From contig CAYXLI010000042.1 of the NCBI GenBank assembly GCA_964464925.1, positions 1 through 41,211 on the forward strand: a DNA stretch of 41,211 bases. Reading direction: 5' to 3'. Position 1 is the first letter of the stretch. Each line of letters begins with the position of its first letter. This document shows, piece after piece, positions 27,531-36,678 of the stretch. Source of the DNA: CAYXLI01 sp964464925 (GTDB lineage: Bacteria; Acidobacteriota; Terriglobia; Bryobacterales; Bryobacteraceae). Under the pieces are notes generated by a model. The model was not told the origin of the DNA and did not search any database. It saw only the letters and a program-made list of their open reading frames with translations. The position numbers and the translations under genes were made by a program.

Positions 27531-27951
27531 TGCACGATGTAGGATCTCACACTCCAGCCGGCGTGAAATGGTGAAGCCGAAATGGCTAACGCCAACTGAC
27601 AGAGTGTCCGCTCGAGGGGCCTGGTGTCGTCGTTCGGAACGCGGGCAACTTGCCGGAGGCGCAGTCTTCTCTCAGTCCGGCGCCGGGCAGAGCCCGTTTG
27701 CAGTACTGCTCCGGGAGGGCGCTCACAACGAACGTGACCTTCGGGTTTTCTCTTCATCTTTCCTGGAGTGCCTACATCGAGGTTCACCGCGCGAACCGCA
27801 GCGTTAGCGGCTGCGGTTCCGTTCGGCCCTGTGAGGTCCGCTTCTCGGAAACAATGGCTTCCAGAGCGGGAATTGGTACCGCCCGCGCGGAGGCTGGCGT
27901 TCGGCCGGCGGCGCTTTAGCTTTGCCTCAGCGGCTCGATGTTTTTGCCCGG
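27531..27951. other. intergenic DNA with one strong hairpin
   Basis: About 420 bp between the peptidase fragment and the stop of the second TonB receptor. Several short frames are open but show no recognisable protein. The one clear structure is the hairpin at 27793-27819. Confidence 0.4.
27793..27819 (-). terminator. hairpin downstream of the second TonB receptor
   Basis: GAACCGCAGC (27793-27802) and GCTGCGGTTC (27810-27819) form a perfect 10-bp stem with a 7-nt loop, about 130 nt beyond the receptor stop. There is no T-run, so it may be a processing or Rho-linked structure rather than a classical terminator. Confidence 0.45.
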
Positions 27952-30900
27952 TCAGAACGAAAGCTTCAGTCCGAACTGGATTAGTCGCGGGTTGTTGACC
28001 TGCGAGCTTACCACTCCGAACTGGGGATTACCCACCGTCGTTCCGGGAGGCCCGAACTGCACATGATTGAACAGGTTGAAGAACTCTGCCCGGAATTGTA
28101 AAGTAACTGACTCGCCAGCTCCGAACCTGGTGTTCTTAAATGCCGCCGCGTCGAAGTTATTAATCCCGTGCATCCGGAGGACCGGATCGACTCGTGCCTC
28201 ATTACCGAACGTAAATGCCGGAGGTTGAGTAAAGCATCCGGTGTTAAACCATCTACCCAGCCTCTCCTGCGCGCTGCCGGGCAGCTTTGGATCGCATCCG
28301 GCGACCACGTTGGGCAAAGATCCCCCTCCAAAGGAGTTGGTCAGATTCACGGACGTTCCCAGCTTCAGGGGGAAACCAGACTGAAACGTGGTAACGCCGT
28401 TGACACCCCAGCCGGAGACCAGCTTATTGACAAAGCCACTGGTTCCCGAGAGGAACGTTCGGCCGTGTCCGAATGGAAGTTCCTGCACGTAACTGATCAC
28501 CAGGCGCTGCGGAACGTCGTGGCTCGATAGAGAGCGGGAGCATCGCAGGCAATACCAGTTCTGGATGCCGCCCACGCCGCCCGTGGCTCCCTCCAGCCAG
28601 CTGTACTGGGTATCGGCGTTCGTAAGGAACTTCGCCGCGGTATACCCAACGAGAAAGGTACCGCCGGCGGAGAATGCTCTTTGCACCTTCAACTGAAACG
28701 AGTTGTACGAGCTGTTGCCATACCCCGTGCCCGCGGCAGTGACGCTGGTGAATTGAGGATACGGCCGGAGCAACTGGCCGCGAGCGACGGTTGGAGCCGC
28801 AAGAGTTCCACCCTGAATCAATCCATAGAACGGATTCGGGACCTGCTGCTGAAGGGCACTGCCCATGGACAGGAGGTCAGGATTCAGCTGGTTCACGTTT
28901 GTGCTGAATCCGAGATGCGTACCCTTTGATCCGGCATAGGCAGCATCCACGAAGAAATGGGCGGGGAGTTCCCGCTGAATGTTGAAGTTCCACTGCTGCA
29001 GGTATGGATTGTGCTTGCCGTTCGGGACGGGGTTCCTGCCGCCACCAAGATTCAGGATGATCTGGCTCAGATTCGCGGAACGCTCCGGCGGCTGAGTTAC
29101 TCCAGTGGGATACGGGTTACTGAAGGAATTATAGGGCGTAATGTTGCCGTCCAGGGATGCCACAAATGGCGTGTTTGCCAGGTTTATGGCATCCCAACTG
29201 GGCCCAAGCTGCAGACTGAGGTCATAGGGAACCCAGAATATGCCGTATCCACCCCGGACGGCGGTCTTGGCGGTCAGGCGGAACGCGAAGCCTGCGCGCG
29301 GCGCGAACATGCCCTTATTCAGGTCCAGATTTTCGCGGGTCGGACGTGAGGGAGAGTTGACCAGTTTCATGTCTCCCCGCAAGGGCAGACCGGTGACCTT
29401 CGCCAGTGGGCTTTCAGCGCTTAGATCCCAGAACGCCATCCGGTCATAGCGCTCGGACCAGGATCCGGCCTGCTCATACCTCAGCCCCAGATTGAGTGTG
29501 AGTCTGGTGGTCACGTTCCATGTGTCACCGACATAGAGCGCGCGGTATATCTCCTGAGGCATGGTGAAGTTATTCAGAGCAACATTGCCGCTTGTGGGAT
29601 ACCCCAATAGGTAAGAGGCGAAGCCAAAGCCCCCAGCGCCGCTAAATGGAGAGCTTGCGGTAAAGCCCTTGTCAAAAGCGAAAGCTCCGCTTGCGTTATT
29701 CGTCTGCGAGTGCGCGATCCTTTCCACCCTGATCTGTCCGCCGAACTTCACGGTGTGCCTGCCGCGAATCGCGGTCAGATCTCCGGAAACATCCCAGGTA
29801 TCGTCACGCACCCAGTTTGAACTGCCCATGCCGTTTGTGCCGAAGATCTCGTTGGCCATGCCCTGAACGTTCGGCGTTGGCGGGGTGCGCTGCAGCGCAG
29901 GAATCTGGTCATTCATGAAGCTCGGCCATCCGATCGAAGTCAGGTCGAAGTTACTGAGAATCGGGAACCGGTTGTATGCCCACCGGTTGTAGCTCAGGCG
30001 GACCCCGCTCACCAGCGTCGGGCCAAATACGTACGTATCGTCCAAAACTGCGTTCTTTGTGGCGAAAGTATCCGAGCAGCGGTCCACGCACACTCCGGTA
30101 CCCAACGGATCTGTTGGCAGATCGCTGAGATTCGCATATGTAAAGCGCCCGAACAGGCGATGCCTGCCGCTTATGTTGTGGTCGGCGCGAGCGACTACCT
30201 GGTCGCTGTTGCCGCCGGAGCTGTAGTTCGCAATATAGTTGCTGACGTTGGTCAAGGCAGCACCACGAGTATTCGGAGCCGGCCAGAGACGAGTCAGGGC
30301 GACGGCCACCGGGTTTAGTCTCGATGCGGGAATCACGTTACCGGGGAATTGCTGCCGTGTGTAGACGGGCTGCCCGTTCGCTCCCACGGCGCAGGCGGGA
30401 TTGCCGTACTGACCGCACACAGTGAGCGGATCATAGATCGGAACCAGGTTTCCGCTCGCATCGCGCAAGCCTGAGAAGTCGCCTCTTCGCTGGGCATCGG
30501 TGGGCACCGTCGTAACCGCGGTTGTGCCCTGCCGCAATCGGAATCCCTCCCAACTCGTGAACCAGAAAGTTTTGTTTCGGCCGTCATACGCACCGGGGAT
30601 GTACACCGGACCGCCCGCATAGGCGCCGTATTGGTTCTGTGTGAATGCGCCGACGGGGATCCCGGCGCGGTTATTGAAGAACGTGTTGGCGTTCAGCTCC
30701 TTGTTCCGCAGATATTCATAGGCGCCTCCGCTAACTTTGTTAGCCCCTGATTTCGTGATGAAGTTCATCACGCCGCCCCCGAAGCGGCCCCACTCCGGAC
30801 CCAGATTGTTCGTCTGGACCTTAAATTCCTGTACCGAGTCCTGAGTGGGCATGAGCGTGACCTGACTGATAAACGAGTTGTTCAGCGGAGCGCCGTCGAG

Positions 30901-31494
30901 GTATATGACACTCTGTCCTGCGAGCGCGCCGCCGATCTGGTAGTTGCCCCAGGCGGTACTGTTCTGGCCCACCGGCGTTCCGAGCGCGCCGCCCTGCGGA
31001 ACCACAGAGGGAACCAGTGTCACGAGGTTCAGGACGTTGCGGCCATTCAAAGGCATTTCAGACACTACAGGTCCCGAGATCACCTGGCCGAGGGATGACG
31101 TTTCCGACTGGATCATTGGCGTGTCGGCGCTGATCTGAACTGTCTGGGTAGTGGAGCCGAGCGTCATCTCGATGTCGATGCGGTAGGTTTGCTGCACCTG
31201 TACAGTGATGGCCTGACGCGTGAAATGCTGAAAACCACTCGCTTCGACCTCCAGCCGGTACGCGCCAGGAGCAACATTGACGAACTGGTACATACCGGCT
31301 TCGTTCGTTGCCGCAGTTTGCGCGGCAGAGGTTGCCACGTTTGTGAGTGTCAGTTGCGCTTTCGGGATCGGCGCCCCGCTCGGGTCTGTCACGATACCGC
31401 CCATGGCTCCGAACGTAGTTTGGGCGGCGATGACAGAGCATGACAGCAGCATCAGTGCGAAGCAGACTGCTATCCGACGAGTCGTGATGTTCAC
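27952..31494 (-). CDS. TonB-dependent outer-membrane receptor, Oar-like (2)
   Basis: A 1180-residue paralogue of the receptor at 16849. The start is the GTG at 31494 with AGGAGG 10 nt upstream, giving a signal peptide (MNITTRRIAVCFALMLLSCS, cleavage near IAAQ). Residues ~27-110 form a carboxypeptidase-regulatory-like domain (GAMGGIVTDPSGAPIPKAQ). A plug motif follows (GQVISGPVVSEMPLNGRNVLNLVTLVP), then a barrel ending in Phe (PRLIQFGLKLSF). It stands alone with its own promoter, with no partner lipoprotein or enzyme on the same strand. Substrate is unknown. Its divergence from the first receptor indicates a different ligand rather than a recent duplication. Confidence 0.9.
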   Translation of the reverse strand: MNITTRRIAVCFALMLLSCSVIAAQTTFGAMGGIVTDPSGAPIPKAQLTLTNVATSAAQTAATNEAGMYQFVNVAPGAYRLEVEASGFQHFTRQAITVQVQQTYRIDIEMTLGSTTQTVQISADTPMIQSETSSLGQVISGPVVSEMPLNGRNVLNLVTLVPSVVPQGGALGTPVGQNSTAWGNYQIGGALAGQSVIYLDGAPLNNSFISQVTLMPTQDSVQEFKVQTNNLGPEWGRFGGGVMNFITKSGANKVSGGAYEYLRNKELNANTFFNNRAGIPVGAFTQNQYGAYAGGPVYIPGAYDGRNKTFWFTSWEGFRLRQGTTAVTTVPTDAQRRGDFSGLRDASGNLVPIYDPLTVCGQYGNPACAVGANGQPVYTRQQFPGNVIPASRLNPVAVALTRLWPAPNTRGAALTNVSNYIANYSSGGNSDQVVARADHNISGRHRLFGRFTYANLSDLPTDPLGTGVCVDRCSDTFATKNAVLDDTYVFGPTLVSGVRLSYNRWAYNRFPILSNFDLTSIGWPSFMNDQIPALQRTPPTPNVQGMANEIFGTNGMGSSNWVRDDTWDVSGDLTAIRGRHTVKFGGQIRVERIAHSQTNNASGAFAFDKGFTASSPFSGAGGFGFASYLLGYPTSGNVALNNFTMPQEIYRALYVGDTWNVTTRLTLNLGLRYEQAGSWSERYDRMAFWDLSAESPLAKVTGLPLRGDMKLVNSPSRPTRENLDLNKGMFAPRAGFAFRLTAKTAVRGGYGIFWVPYDLSLQLGPSWDAINLANTPFVASLDGNITPYNSFSNPYPTGVTQPPERSANLSQIILNLGGGRNPVPNGKHNPYLQQWNFNIQRELPAHFFVDAAYAGSKGTHLGFSTNVNQLNPDLLSMGSALQQQVPNPFYGLIQGGTLAAPTVARGQLLRPYPQFTSVTAAGTGYGNSSYNSFQLKVQRAFSAGGTFLVGYTAAKFLTNADTQYSWLEGATGGVGGIQNWYCLRCSRSLSSHDVPQRLVISYVQELPFGHGRTFLSGTSGFVNKLVSGWGVNGVTTFQSGFPLKLGTSVNLTNSFGGGSLPNVVAGCDPKLPGSAQERLGRWFNTGCFTQPPAFTFGNEARVDPVLRMHGINNFDAAAFKNTRFGAGESVTLQFRAEFFNLFNHVQFGPPGTTVGNPQFGVVSSQVNNPRLIQFGLKLSF

Positions 31495-31518
31495 TTCAGT
31501 GAATCCTCCTGGTGGGCG

Positions 31519-31547
31519 ATTCTATCGCCCAGCGTGTTAGGGGTCAA
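31519..31547 (-). promoter_or_regulatory. promoter of the second TonB receptor
   Basis: On the minus strand, TTGACC (31542-31547), 17-bp spacer, TAGAAT (31519-31524): five of six matches in each box. The predicted transcript start lies just ahead of AGGAGG, so the leader is very short. Confidence 0.6.
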
Positions 31548-32002
31548 CACCATCAAGACCTTACACCGTAGCGGCGAATTTCACCTGCCAATTGCCGTAA
31601 TGCGTTGGCTGGAGAAGCCCTGTGTGTCGAATCGCAGAGCCAGCTAACCCTTGTGGTGGACCCGACGGGCAGTTCGAAGGGGTCGAATCGACATCCCTTC
31701 CATGCAAAGAAATGTGTATCCCGGCATAGAGATTCTTTCCGCTTATGTCGGCAAACGGGAGGTCGAGCATTGTGGTCGCTATACGGCACTGCCGTTCACC
31801 GGCCCAACTTCCATCCAGACCTGTACCTTCGGCGGAACTCATCTCCTCGACCGCTACCTCTTCCGAGGGAAAAGGGAGCCACCGTCTGTGGCCCCGAGGT
31901 GTACGGCGAGACTTGGCTGAGGTTGATCCATACGGTAGATTTGTGCGGTTGCTCGCGAACAAACCCGAGAAGGTAGACCGCGACACGCAAGAGGACTTTC
32001 GA
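31548..32002. other. gap between receptor promoter and SDR gene
   Basis: About 455 bp without a recognisable gene. Several frames are open on both strands for up to 120 codons, none with a known domain. Possibly a decayed gene; I cannot name it. Confidence 0.35.
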
Positions 32003-32743
32003 ATGTCAAAGACGCTAAGGGTTTGAACGGGTGCGGCAGGCGGCATAGGCATGGCAACGGCGCAGGTACTTGCCAACCGAGGGCATTCAGTCGTCGCCAC
32101 CGACGTATCCGCGTTGAGTGGATCGGAAGGCATCCAGGCACATGTGCTTGATGTCACCAGCGATGACTCCGTGACGCAGTGCCTTAAAGAGGTTGGTCCG
32201 CTCGATGCAATCGTCAACAACGCAGCTATATTTGTTGGCGGAGGCCCGGTGGAAGGCTATCCACTTGATCGTTTCCGGCAGACGTTCGAGACAAACACGC
32301 TCGGCGCGTTGCGCGTAATCCAGGCGGTGTTGCCCGCCTGGCGAAAGCGGGGTTCCGGCGTCATCGTGAATGTATCGACTGTGAACGGCCGGGTCTCCTC
32401 GCCGCTCAGAGCAGCGTACAGCGCCTCCAAGTTCGCGCTCGAAGCCTTGACGGAGTCACTGCACCTGGAAGTCCGCCACTTTGGAATACGCTGCGTGTTG
32501 ATCGAGCCCGGAACCATCGCTTCCGGCATGAAAGCGAGCGAGCCTCATAAGGGACCAGCCGACTACGCCGGACTTTGGGAGCAGTGGGCCGGAGCCGATA
32601 CCAAAATGACGGGCCCAACTGGCCCACCCGGACCCGAAGTTGTCGCATTAGCCATCGCGCGTGCAATCGAAGACCCCGCGACACCTTTCCGTGTACCGGT
32701 CGGGCAGGACGCTGAGGTGATTCTGGGCTTGCGAAGGAGTTGA
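32003..32743 (+). pseudogene. short-chain dehydrogenase/reductase gene with in-frame TGA
   Basis: From ATG 32003 (AGAGGA about 8 nt upstream) the frame reads MSKTLRV, then TGA at 32024-32026, then TGAAGGIGMATAQVLANRGH. The stop sits exactly one residue before the TGxxxGIG cofactor loop, where SDR proteins have Val, Leu or Ile. The rest is intact: the VNNAA motif, catalytic Ser in NVSTVNG, YSASK (Tyr/Lys), and ending LRRS at 32743. Without the nonsense codon it would be a normal 246-residue NAD(P)-dependent oxidoreductase. Starting at the ATG at 32051 would lose the first strand and the Gly motif, so such a protein should not bind cofactor. A pseudogene by point mutation (or a sequencing error) is the simplest reading. 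Confidence 0.8.
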
Positions 32744-32809
32744 CGATCAGGGATTCGAAGATGCCATGAGAGAGGCTGCTGGGCTTACGTGGTGATGAGA
32801 TGCAAGGCT

Positions 32810-33024
32810 CACTGTCTTCTTCTTTCCGCAGGCGAAGCGGCGTTCACGCGAACGCTGACCAAAGGCTCGCATCTTACCGTGCAAAGAGCGGTGCACACGC
32901 GCGAGTATGGACGGGAAGGCGCGAAGACCGGATTCTCGAAAGTCGCGCTGACATGATCGGCAAGTTCGATCGCGCGGAGCACCGCGCCGAACCCGAAGGC
33001 GAGCCTAAGGCACGTCATTCCTGA
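32810..33024 (+). pseudogene. ssb (single-strand DNA-binding protein) remnant (R2)
   Basis: One frame reads GEAAFTRTLTKGSHLTVQ, then AVHTREYGREGAK up to a TGA at 32954. The neighbouring frame continues RADMIGKFDRAEHRAEPEGE. Joined, they match the C-terminal half of the OB fold of bacterial SSB proteins (FG..AE..TL.KGSHV.VQG.VRTREYE...GVKHR...E.RA..I..LDR). The N-terminal half is missing. It is homologous to 40796-41010. It lies about 155 bp before the tRNA-Gly fragment, the same arrangement as in R3. Confidence 0.65.
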
Positions 33025-33180
33025 ATGACGTGCCAGTCTGGTTCTTTGGAGACCAGACGCGATGATCGCGTAGCTGGCATTCGGCTTCGTTGGTTAAACG
33101 GGTTCGGCTGCCTAACCTCGTTTCGACCTCGCTTATTCCTGCTTCTGCCTGCTTTCGGAATTCGTAAGTTATTGATTTTA
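33025..33180. repeat. conserved spacer between ssb remnant and tRNA fragment (R2)
   Basis: Aligns by eye along its length with 41010-41157 (e.g. TTCGGCTGCCTAACCTCGTT in both) and, more distantly, with 12845-13007. It begins with an ATGACGTGCC repeat next to the inverted GGCACGTCAT at 33008-33017, a small perfect inverted repeat around the ssb stop. No protein is apparent in it. Confidence 0.6.
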
Positions 33181-33225
<45 letters not shown>

Positions 33226-33340
33226 AGAGTAGGATGGACGTGTCTACAACAACTTAGCGTCTCTGGCGCGCTTTACCGACTCACTGCAAGTCTCGCCAAA
33301 TCAGCGTTTTCCTGTTTGACCCCCTCTAATCGAGGTTTTT

Positions 33341-33373
33341 TCGAGGTACAGTCGACTGTCATTCGTACCTCGA
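33341..33373. repeat. perfect inverted repeat upstream of repA (R2)
   Basis: TCGAGGTAC (33341-33349) and GTACCTCGA (33365-33373) form a 9-bp perfect inverted repeat. Overlapping its left arm and loop is a 12-bp palindrome, ACAGTCGACTGT (33348-33359). Another TCGAGGT lies just to the left. The site is about 70 bp before repA and is kept, with one change, in R1. A Rep-binding site, operator or recombination site is plausible. Confidence 0.5.
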
Positions 33374-33443
33374 TTTGCGCGGCATTCCATGGCTATAACA
33401 GCCGGACCGTCAGCGGCCCGGACGACAACCATGGGAGTCCACT

Positions 33444-34436
33444 TTGCCTCGTTCATTTTCCCCTCCGGTCGATCGCCGCCGCTCTTCAGGCATGGCGTCG
33501 GCCGCCGAGATACTTCAATTCGAACACGCCGACCTCATCGTCTCCAAACAGAAACTGGAGCGCGCCCGCGGCATCGAGGTAGTCCGGATCAAACGCGAGC
33601 ATCGAACACAGGATCTGTGCTTCAGCTCACGGCCGTTCGTCCTTTGTGGATTGCCTGTTCGGCGCCTGCCGAAGGATCAACTCCTGTACGAGAGGAGGAA
33701 CGGCAGGTTCCTGCTTCAGATTACGGGCCATCCGGAGTTCGGCGTGCCGTTTGGGCAGGACCGCCTAGTTCCGATCTTCCTGGCGACGCTGGCGGTCCAG
33801 CAGAAGAGTCAGACGATCCGATTCCGAACCGCTGCGGAAATGTTGGAGAGCTTCGGAATGCACACTGGCGGAAAAGAGTATCGGAGGCTGGTAAGCGCGT
33901 TCGAGCGGATCTTCGGCGCGACGATCTTTTTCGGAACCGATACCACCACCGGCCGAGCAACGATGGTTCAACGGTGCCGATTCAATTTCATGCGGGAGGC
34001 GCAAATCTGGTACAGTCGCGTTCCCGACCAGCGCACCCTCTCAGCGGAATTCGAGAACGTGATCGTGCTCAGCGACGACTTCTACCAGGAGCTAATCTCG
34101 CACCCGGTTCCGAATGACCTCGATGCGGTGAAAGTCCTCGCCGCATCGCCAGCCGTTCTCGACCTCTTCATGTGGCTTTCTTATCGATGCTTCACTGCCA
34201 AGGGAGAAGAATCCATTCCCTTGTTTGGCGATTTCGGTCTCGCCAACCAGATCGGGACCACGGATTACTCCCGGCCGCGAAGATTCCGAGCGATGATCGA
34301 ACAGTGGCTCGACAGCATCCGCGCACTCTGGCCTCACTGCCCAGCCCGTATCAGCAAAGATGGCCAGGCCATCGTCTTGAACCGATCACATGCCGTCTTT
34401 CCGAGAGAGGCGCAGCATAGCGAATCTGGGCTGTAA
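33444..34436 (+). CDS. RepA-like plasmid replication protein
   Basis: A 330-residue protein of the plasmid-encoded RepA (RepA_C) type, expected to bind the origin and start replication. The start is TTG 33444 with GGGAG 6 nt upstream; this TTG and its Shine-Dalgarno are also kept in R1. ATG 33492 is the alternative. Recognisable blocks: RRLPKDQLLYERRNGRFLLQ, TIRFRTAAEMLESFGMHTGG, KEYRRLVSAFERIFGATIFF, FENVIVLSDDFYQELI, PAVLDLFMWLSYRCF and YSRPRRFRAMIEQWL. The paralogue at 13280 has lost about 190 bp, so this is the only complete copy. Finding it in a catabolic chromosomal context, next to a tRNA end and an ssb remnant, suggests an integrated plasmid or ICE-like element. Whether it still acts is unknown. 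Confidence 0.78.
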   Translation: MPRSFSPPVDRRRSSGMASAAEILQFEHADLIVSKQKLERARGIEVVRIKREHRTQDLCFSSRPFVLCGLPVRRLPKDQLLYERRNGRFLLQITGHPEFGVPFGQDRLVPIFLATLAVQQKSQTIRFRTAAEMLESFGMHTGGKEYRRLVSAFERIFGATIFFGTDTTTGRATMVQRCRFNFMREAQIWYSRVPDQRTLSAEFENVIVLSDDFYQELISHPVPNDLDAVKVLAASPAVLDLFMWLSYRCFTAKGEESIPLFGDFGLANQIGTTDYSRPRRFRAMIEQWLDSIRALWPHCPARISKDGQAIVLNRSHAVFPREAQHSESGL

Positions 34437-34716
34437 ATGCTAGATGACCGTGATTTCTTGTCACGTGCACCGTCCGCCAAGGCCTACGGTATAGGAGGCG
34501 GAGTTCGAGACGCCCTGGAGTCCCGGTCGCGATCAAAGCATCGGAATGGTGGCCACAGTGATCACCCCGGGCTAACAGCAAGCACCTGGGTCTGGCCGAA
34601 AACGATCATCCTCAGCCAAGACGCGACCGTCGGTCAGACCTGGCTGCCTAACGGCGCATACCGCAATCCAGAAGCGCACGGTTCTTTGGCCACGCATGGA
34701 AACAGCTAGGAACTGA
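34437..34716. other. gap after repA
   Basis: 280 bp between repA and the convergent tannase-family gene. Short open frames only; no recognised gene, RNA or clear terminator. Confidence 0.4.
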
Positions 34717-36306
34717 TTATTTCGCCGTAGCGCGGCCACCCGCTGGGCTTCGTGTTGGCCTGCCCGGCAATTGGCAGACGAAGTTTTCCGCATCGTTCGG
34801 AGTCCCGATTCCCCGCCATTGTGCCACCTGCGGGTAGGGGCACAAAGGTCGGGTCATCTCGACCTGGGTCAATCCCGATCCGTTCAGTCCAGCTACGCCG
34901 CCTGCGATGTCTACGACATGAAAGGCAAGGATACGAGTCGGTGGGATACCCACTTCAACCCAACGCTCTAGCGCGGCAATTAAGTTGAACTGGTTGGCAC
35001 CCGGGCCTCCCTGGCAATGGTACATGCCTGGGACCAGAAACAGCCGCACGAAATCCTGCGCTCTCCCTCCAGCCGTGCTTGCAACCCGTTCATAGTAGTT
35101 AATCGTGCCCTGTGGCGGCACGGCGGGATCACTCCAACCGTGCCAGAGCAATAGTTTGCCACCCCGCGCGCGGAACGCACTCAAATCCGCATCGTCCGCA
35201 TCCAGAGTACCTTTGTACCGCCGATCGGCGGCCTCGATGTCGTGAGTCAAATCAAATGTACGCCAATCCCACTTCGGGTTCTGATGCACGATGTACTCGA
35301 ACATCTGAACCCCCAGCCCGAAGGGCTCCAGAGCTCCGACCAACGATTTCCACCCCAGTTCACTTCCATATGCCAGACCCGGGTGAAGCACTCTGCCAGT
35401 ATTCGGGTCGACAAGGGGCGCATACATCTCTCTGACCATCTCCACTTGCGCGCCCGTCAAGCATTCTGGTGTGTCATCACCGCGGCACTTGAGCAGCGTC
35501 ACGTCGAAATGACACTGGCGCGGATCATTCAGAATCCCGTCCTTGATTCCGTCAAGCTCGTCGCACGCTGCCATCACTGCGCTGTGCAGAGCGCCGTATT
35601 TCTTTTCGGGCAGCAACTTCGCTTTGTCTCCCTTAAGAGCTTCCTGACCCAAGTACACCTGCCACGCATGCAAATGGATCCTGTCGTATGTGGGGCTGCC
35701 GGCGCTGATCCCGTCATAGTCGGCGGGATAACGCTGCGCTTCCGTGAGACCCTGCTGGCCGCCCAGCGAGCATCCCGCAAAGTATGAGAACCGTGGGCCC
35801 CTTCCGTAATAGCTCGCGATTACGGCTTTTGCCTTCACCGTCATTTCATGGACGGCACGGTAGGCATAATCGATGATCCTCTCCGGGTGCCCGAGTGCGA
35901 AGGTCGCGCTCATTATGTCGCCCTCGTGCCCCGTGTCCGTCGACGCTGCAGCATAGCCCTGGAGCACGGGCTGCACCATTCGCAGTCTGGGGATTTGGCC
36001 CGCATAGCCGCCCCCGCCAACTCCGAGCATCTTCCCATTCCAGCCCGACTCCGGCATCCAGACTTCAATCTTGATTTCCGAATCTGGGGTCGGCCGGATC
36101 ACTGCCTGTAGCCGGCAGACCGCAGGCAATCTGGGATATAGCGAAGTCGCCTGGGGAGACGACGTATCTGCCATCGCTCCGGCAGGGACCCGTTCCGCAG
36201 CCAGGATGCTCGTATCAGGCAATTTCAGCTGTAGCAGAGCCTCACACTCGTCGGCAGCCGCCAAGGCTGGTAGGCAAGCCAGGAATGCCAGTTGCGGGCC
36301 TGTCAT
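34717..36306 (-). CDS. tannase/feruloyl esterase-family alpha/beta hydrolase
   Basis: About 529 residues, exported (MTGPQLAFLACLPALAAADE). The family's CS-D-HC arrangement is complete: Cys179-Ser180 in AGCSLGGQ, Asp393 in WHGWSDPAVPP, His430-Cys431 in GMYHCQGGPG, with the two cysteines expected to form a disulphide linking Ser and His. This family cleaves esters of phenolic acids, such as gallate or ferulate, from plant polymers. The substrate type (tannin, feruloyl or mono-ester) cannot be told. The ATG at 36306 begins the signal peptide, but its AGAGGG is only 2 nt upstream. TTG at 36360 (18 residues longer) is possible. It is downstream of the cytochrome gene on the same strand, 370 bp away. 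Confidence 0.85.
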   Translation of the reverse strand: MTGPQLAFLACLPALAAADECEALLQLKLPDTSILAAERVPAGAMADTSSPQATSLYPRLPAVCRLQAVIRPTPDSEIKIEVWMPESGWNGKMLGVGGGGYAGQIPRLRMVQPVLQGYAAASTDTGHEGDIMSATFALGHPERIIDYAYRAVHEMTVKAKAVIASYYGRGPRFSYFAGCSLGGQQGLTEAQRYPADYDGISAGSPTYDRIHLHAWQVYLGQEALKGDKAKLLPEKKYGALHSAVMAACDELDGIKDGILNDPRQCHFDVTLLKCRGDDTPECLTGAQVEMVREMYAPLVDPNTGRVLHPGLAYGSELGWKSLVGALEPFGLGVQMFEYIVHQNPKWDWRTFDLTHDIEAADRRYKGTLDADDADLSAFRARGGKLLLWHGWSDPAVPPQGTINYYERVASTAGGRAQDFVRLFLVPGMYHCQGGPGANQFNLIAALERWVEVGIPPTRILAFHVVDIAGGVAGLNGSGLTQVEMTRPLCPYPQVAQWRGIGTPNDAENFVCQLPGRPTRSPAGGRATAK

Positions 36307-36678
36307 ATCCCTCTTCAAGTCGGGGGCTCGAAATGCGTGCAACTCGCGCCTGAAGTTCAAGCGCCTCGTCCAAACGTTTTCCGCCGCCGCCCGCGCTCCG
36401 GCCCTGCGATTCGTTACATTCTACGTCAAACTGACTTCACGGTCTTCGATCTGCCCGGGCGCCTTCATCCCTGATCGCATGATTTCGAGCCACTCAACAC
36501 CGACTCACACACCGTTACCGAAAGGACACCAGCGACAGGGGCTCTGTACACCGGTAAACGCTGGACGACGTGGAGGACCAAGGACGGAGTACTTGCCTCG
36601 AAGGCCGCCGAGGCAGTCTCAACGAGGCGACTACCCGGAAAGTCGGTTGCTTCCCACGGGCCGAGATCGTGACGGTAG
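36307..36678. other. gap between cytochrome gene and tannase-family gene
   Basis: About 370 bp. It probably holds the upstream region of the tannase gene, but no good promoter match was found and no other gene is recognised. Short frames on the plus strand are antisense noise. Confidence 0.4.

Noticed and set aside
32024..32026. TGA read as selenocysteine in the SDR gene
   Set aside because: The position is a buried hydrophobic residue in the family, not a Cys, and no suitable hairpin follows. A nonsense mutation or sequence error is simpler.
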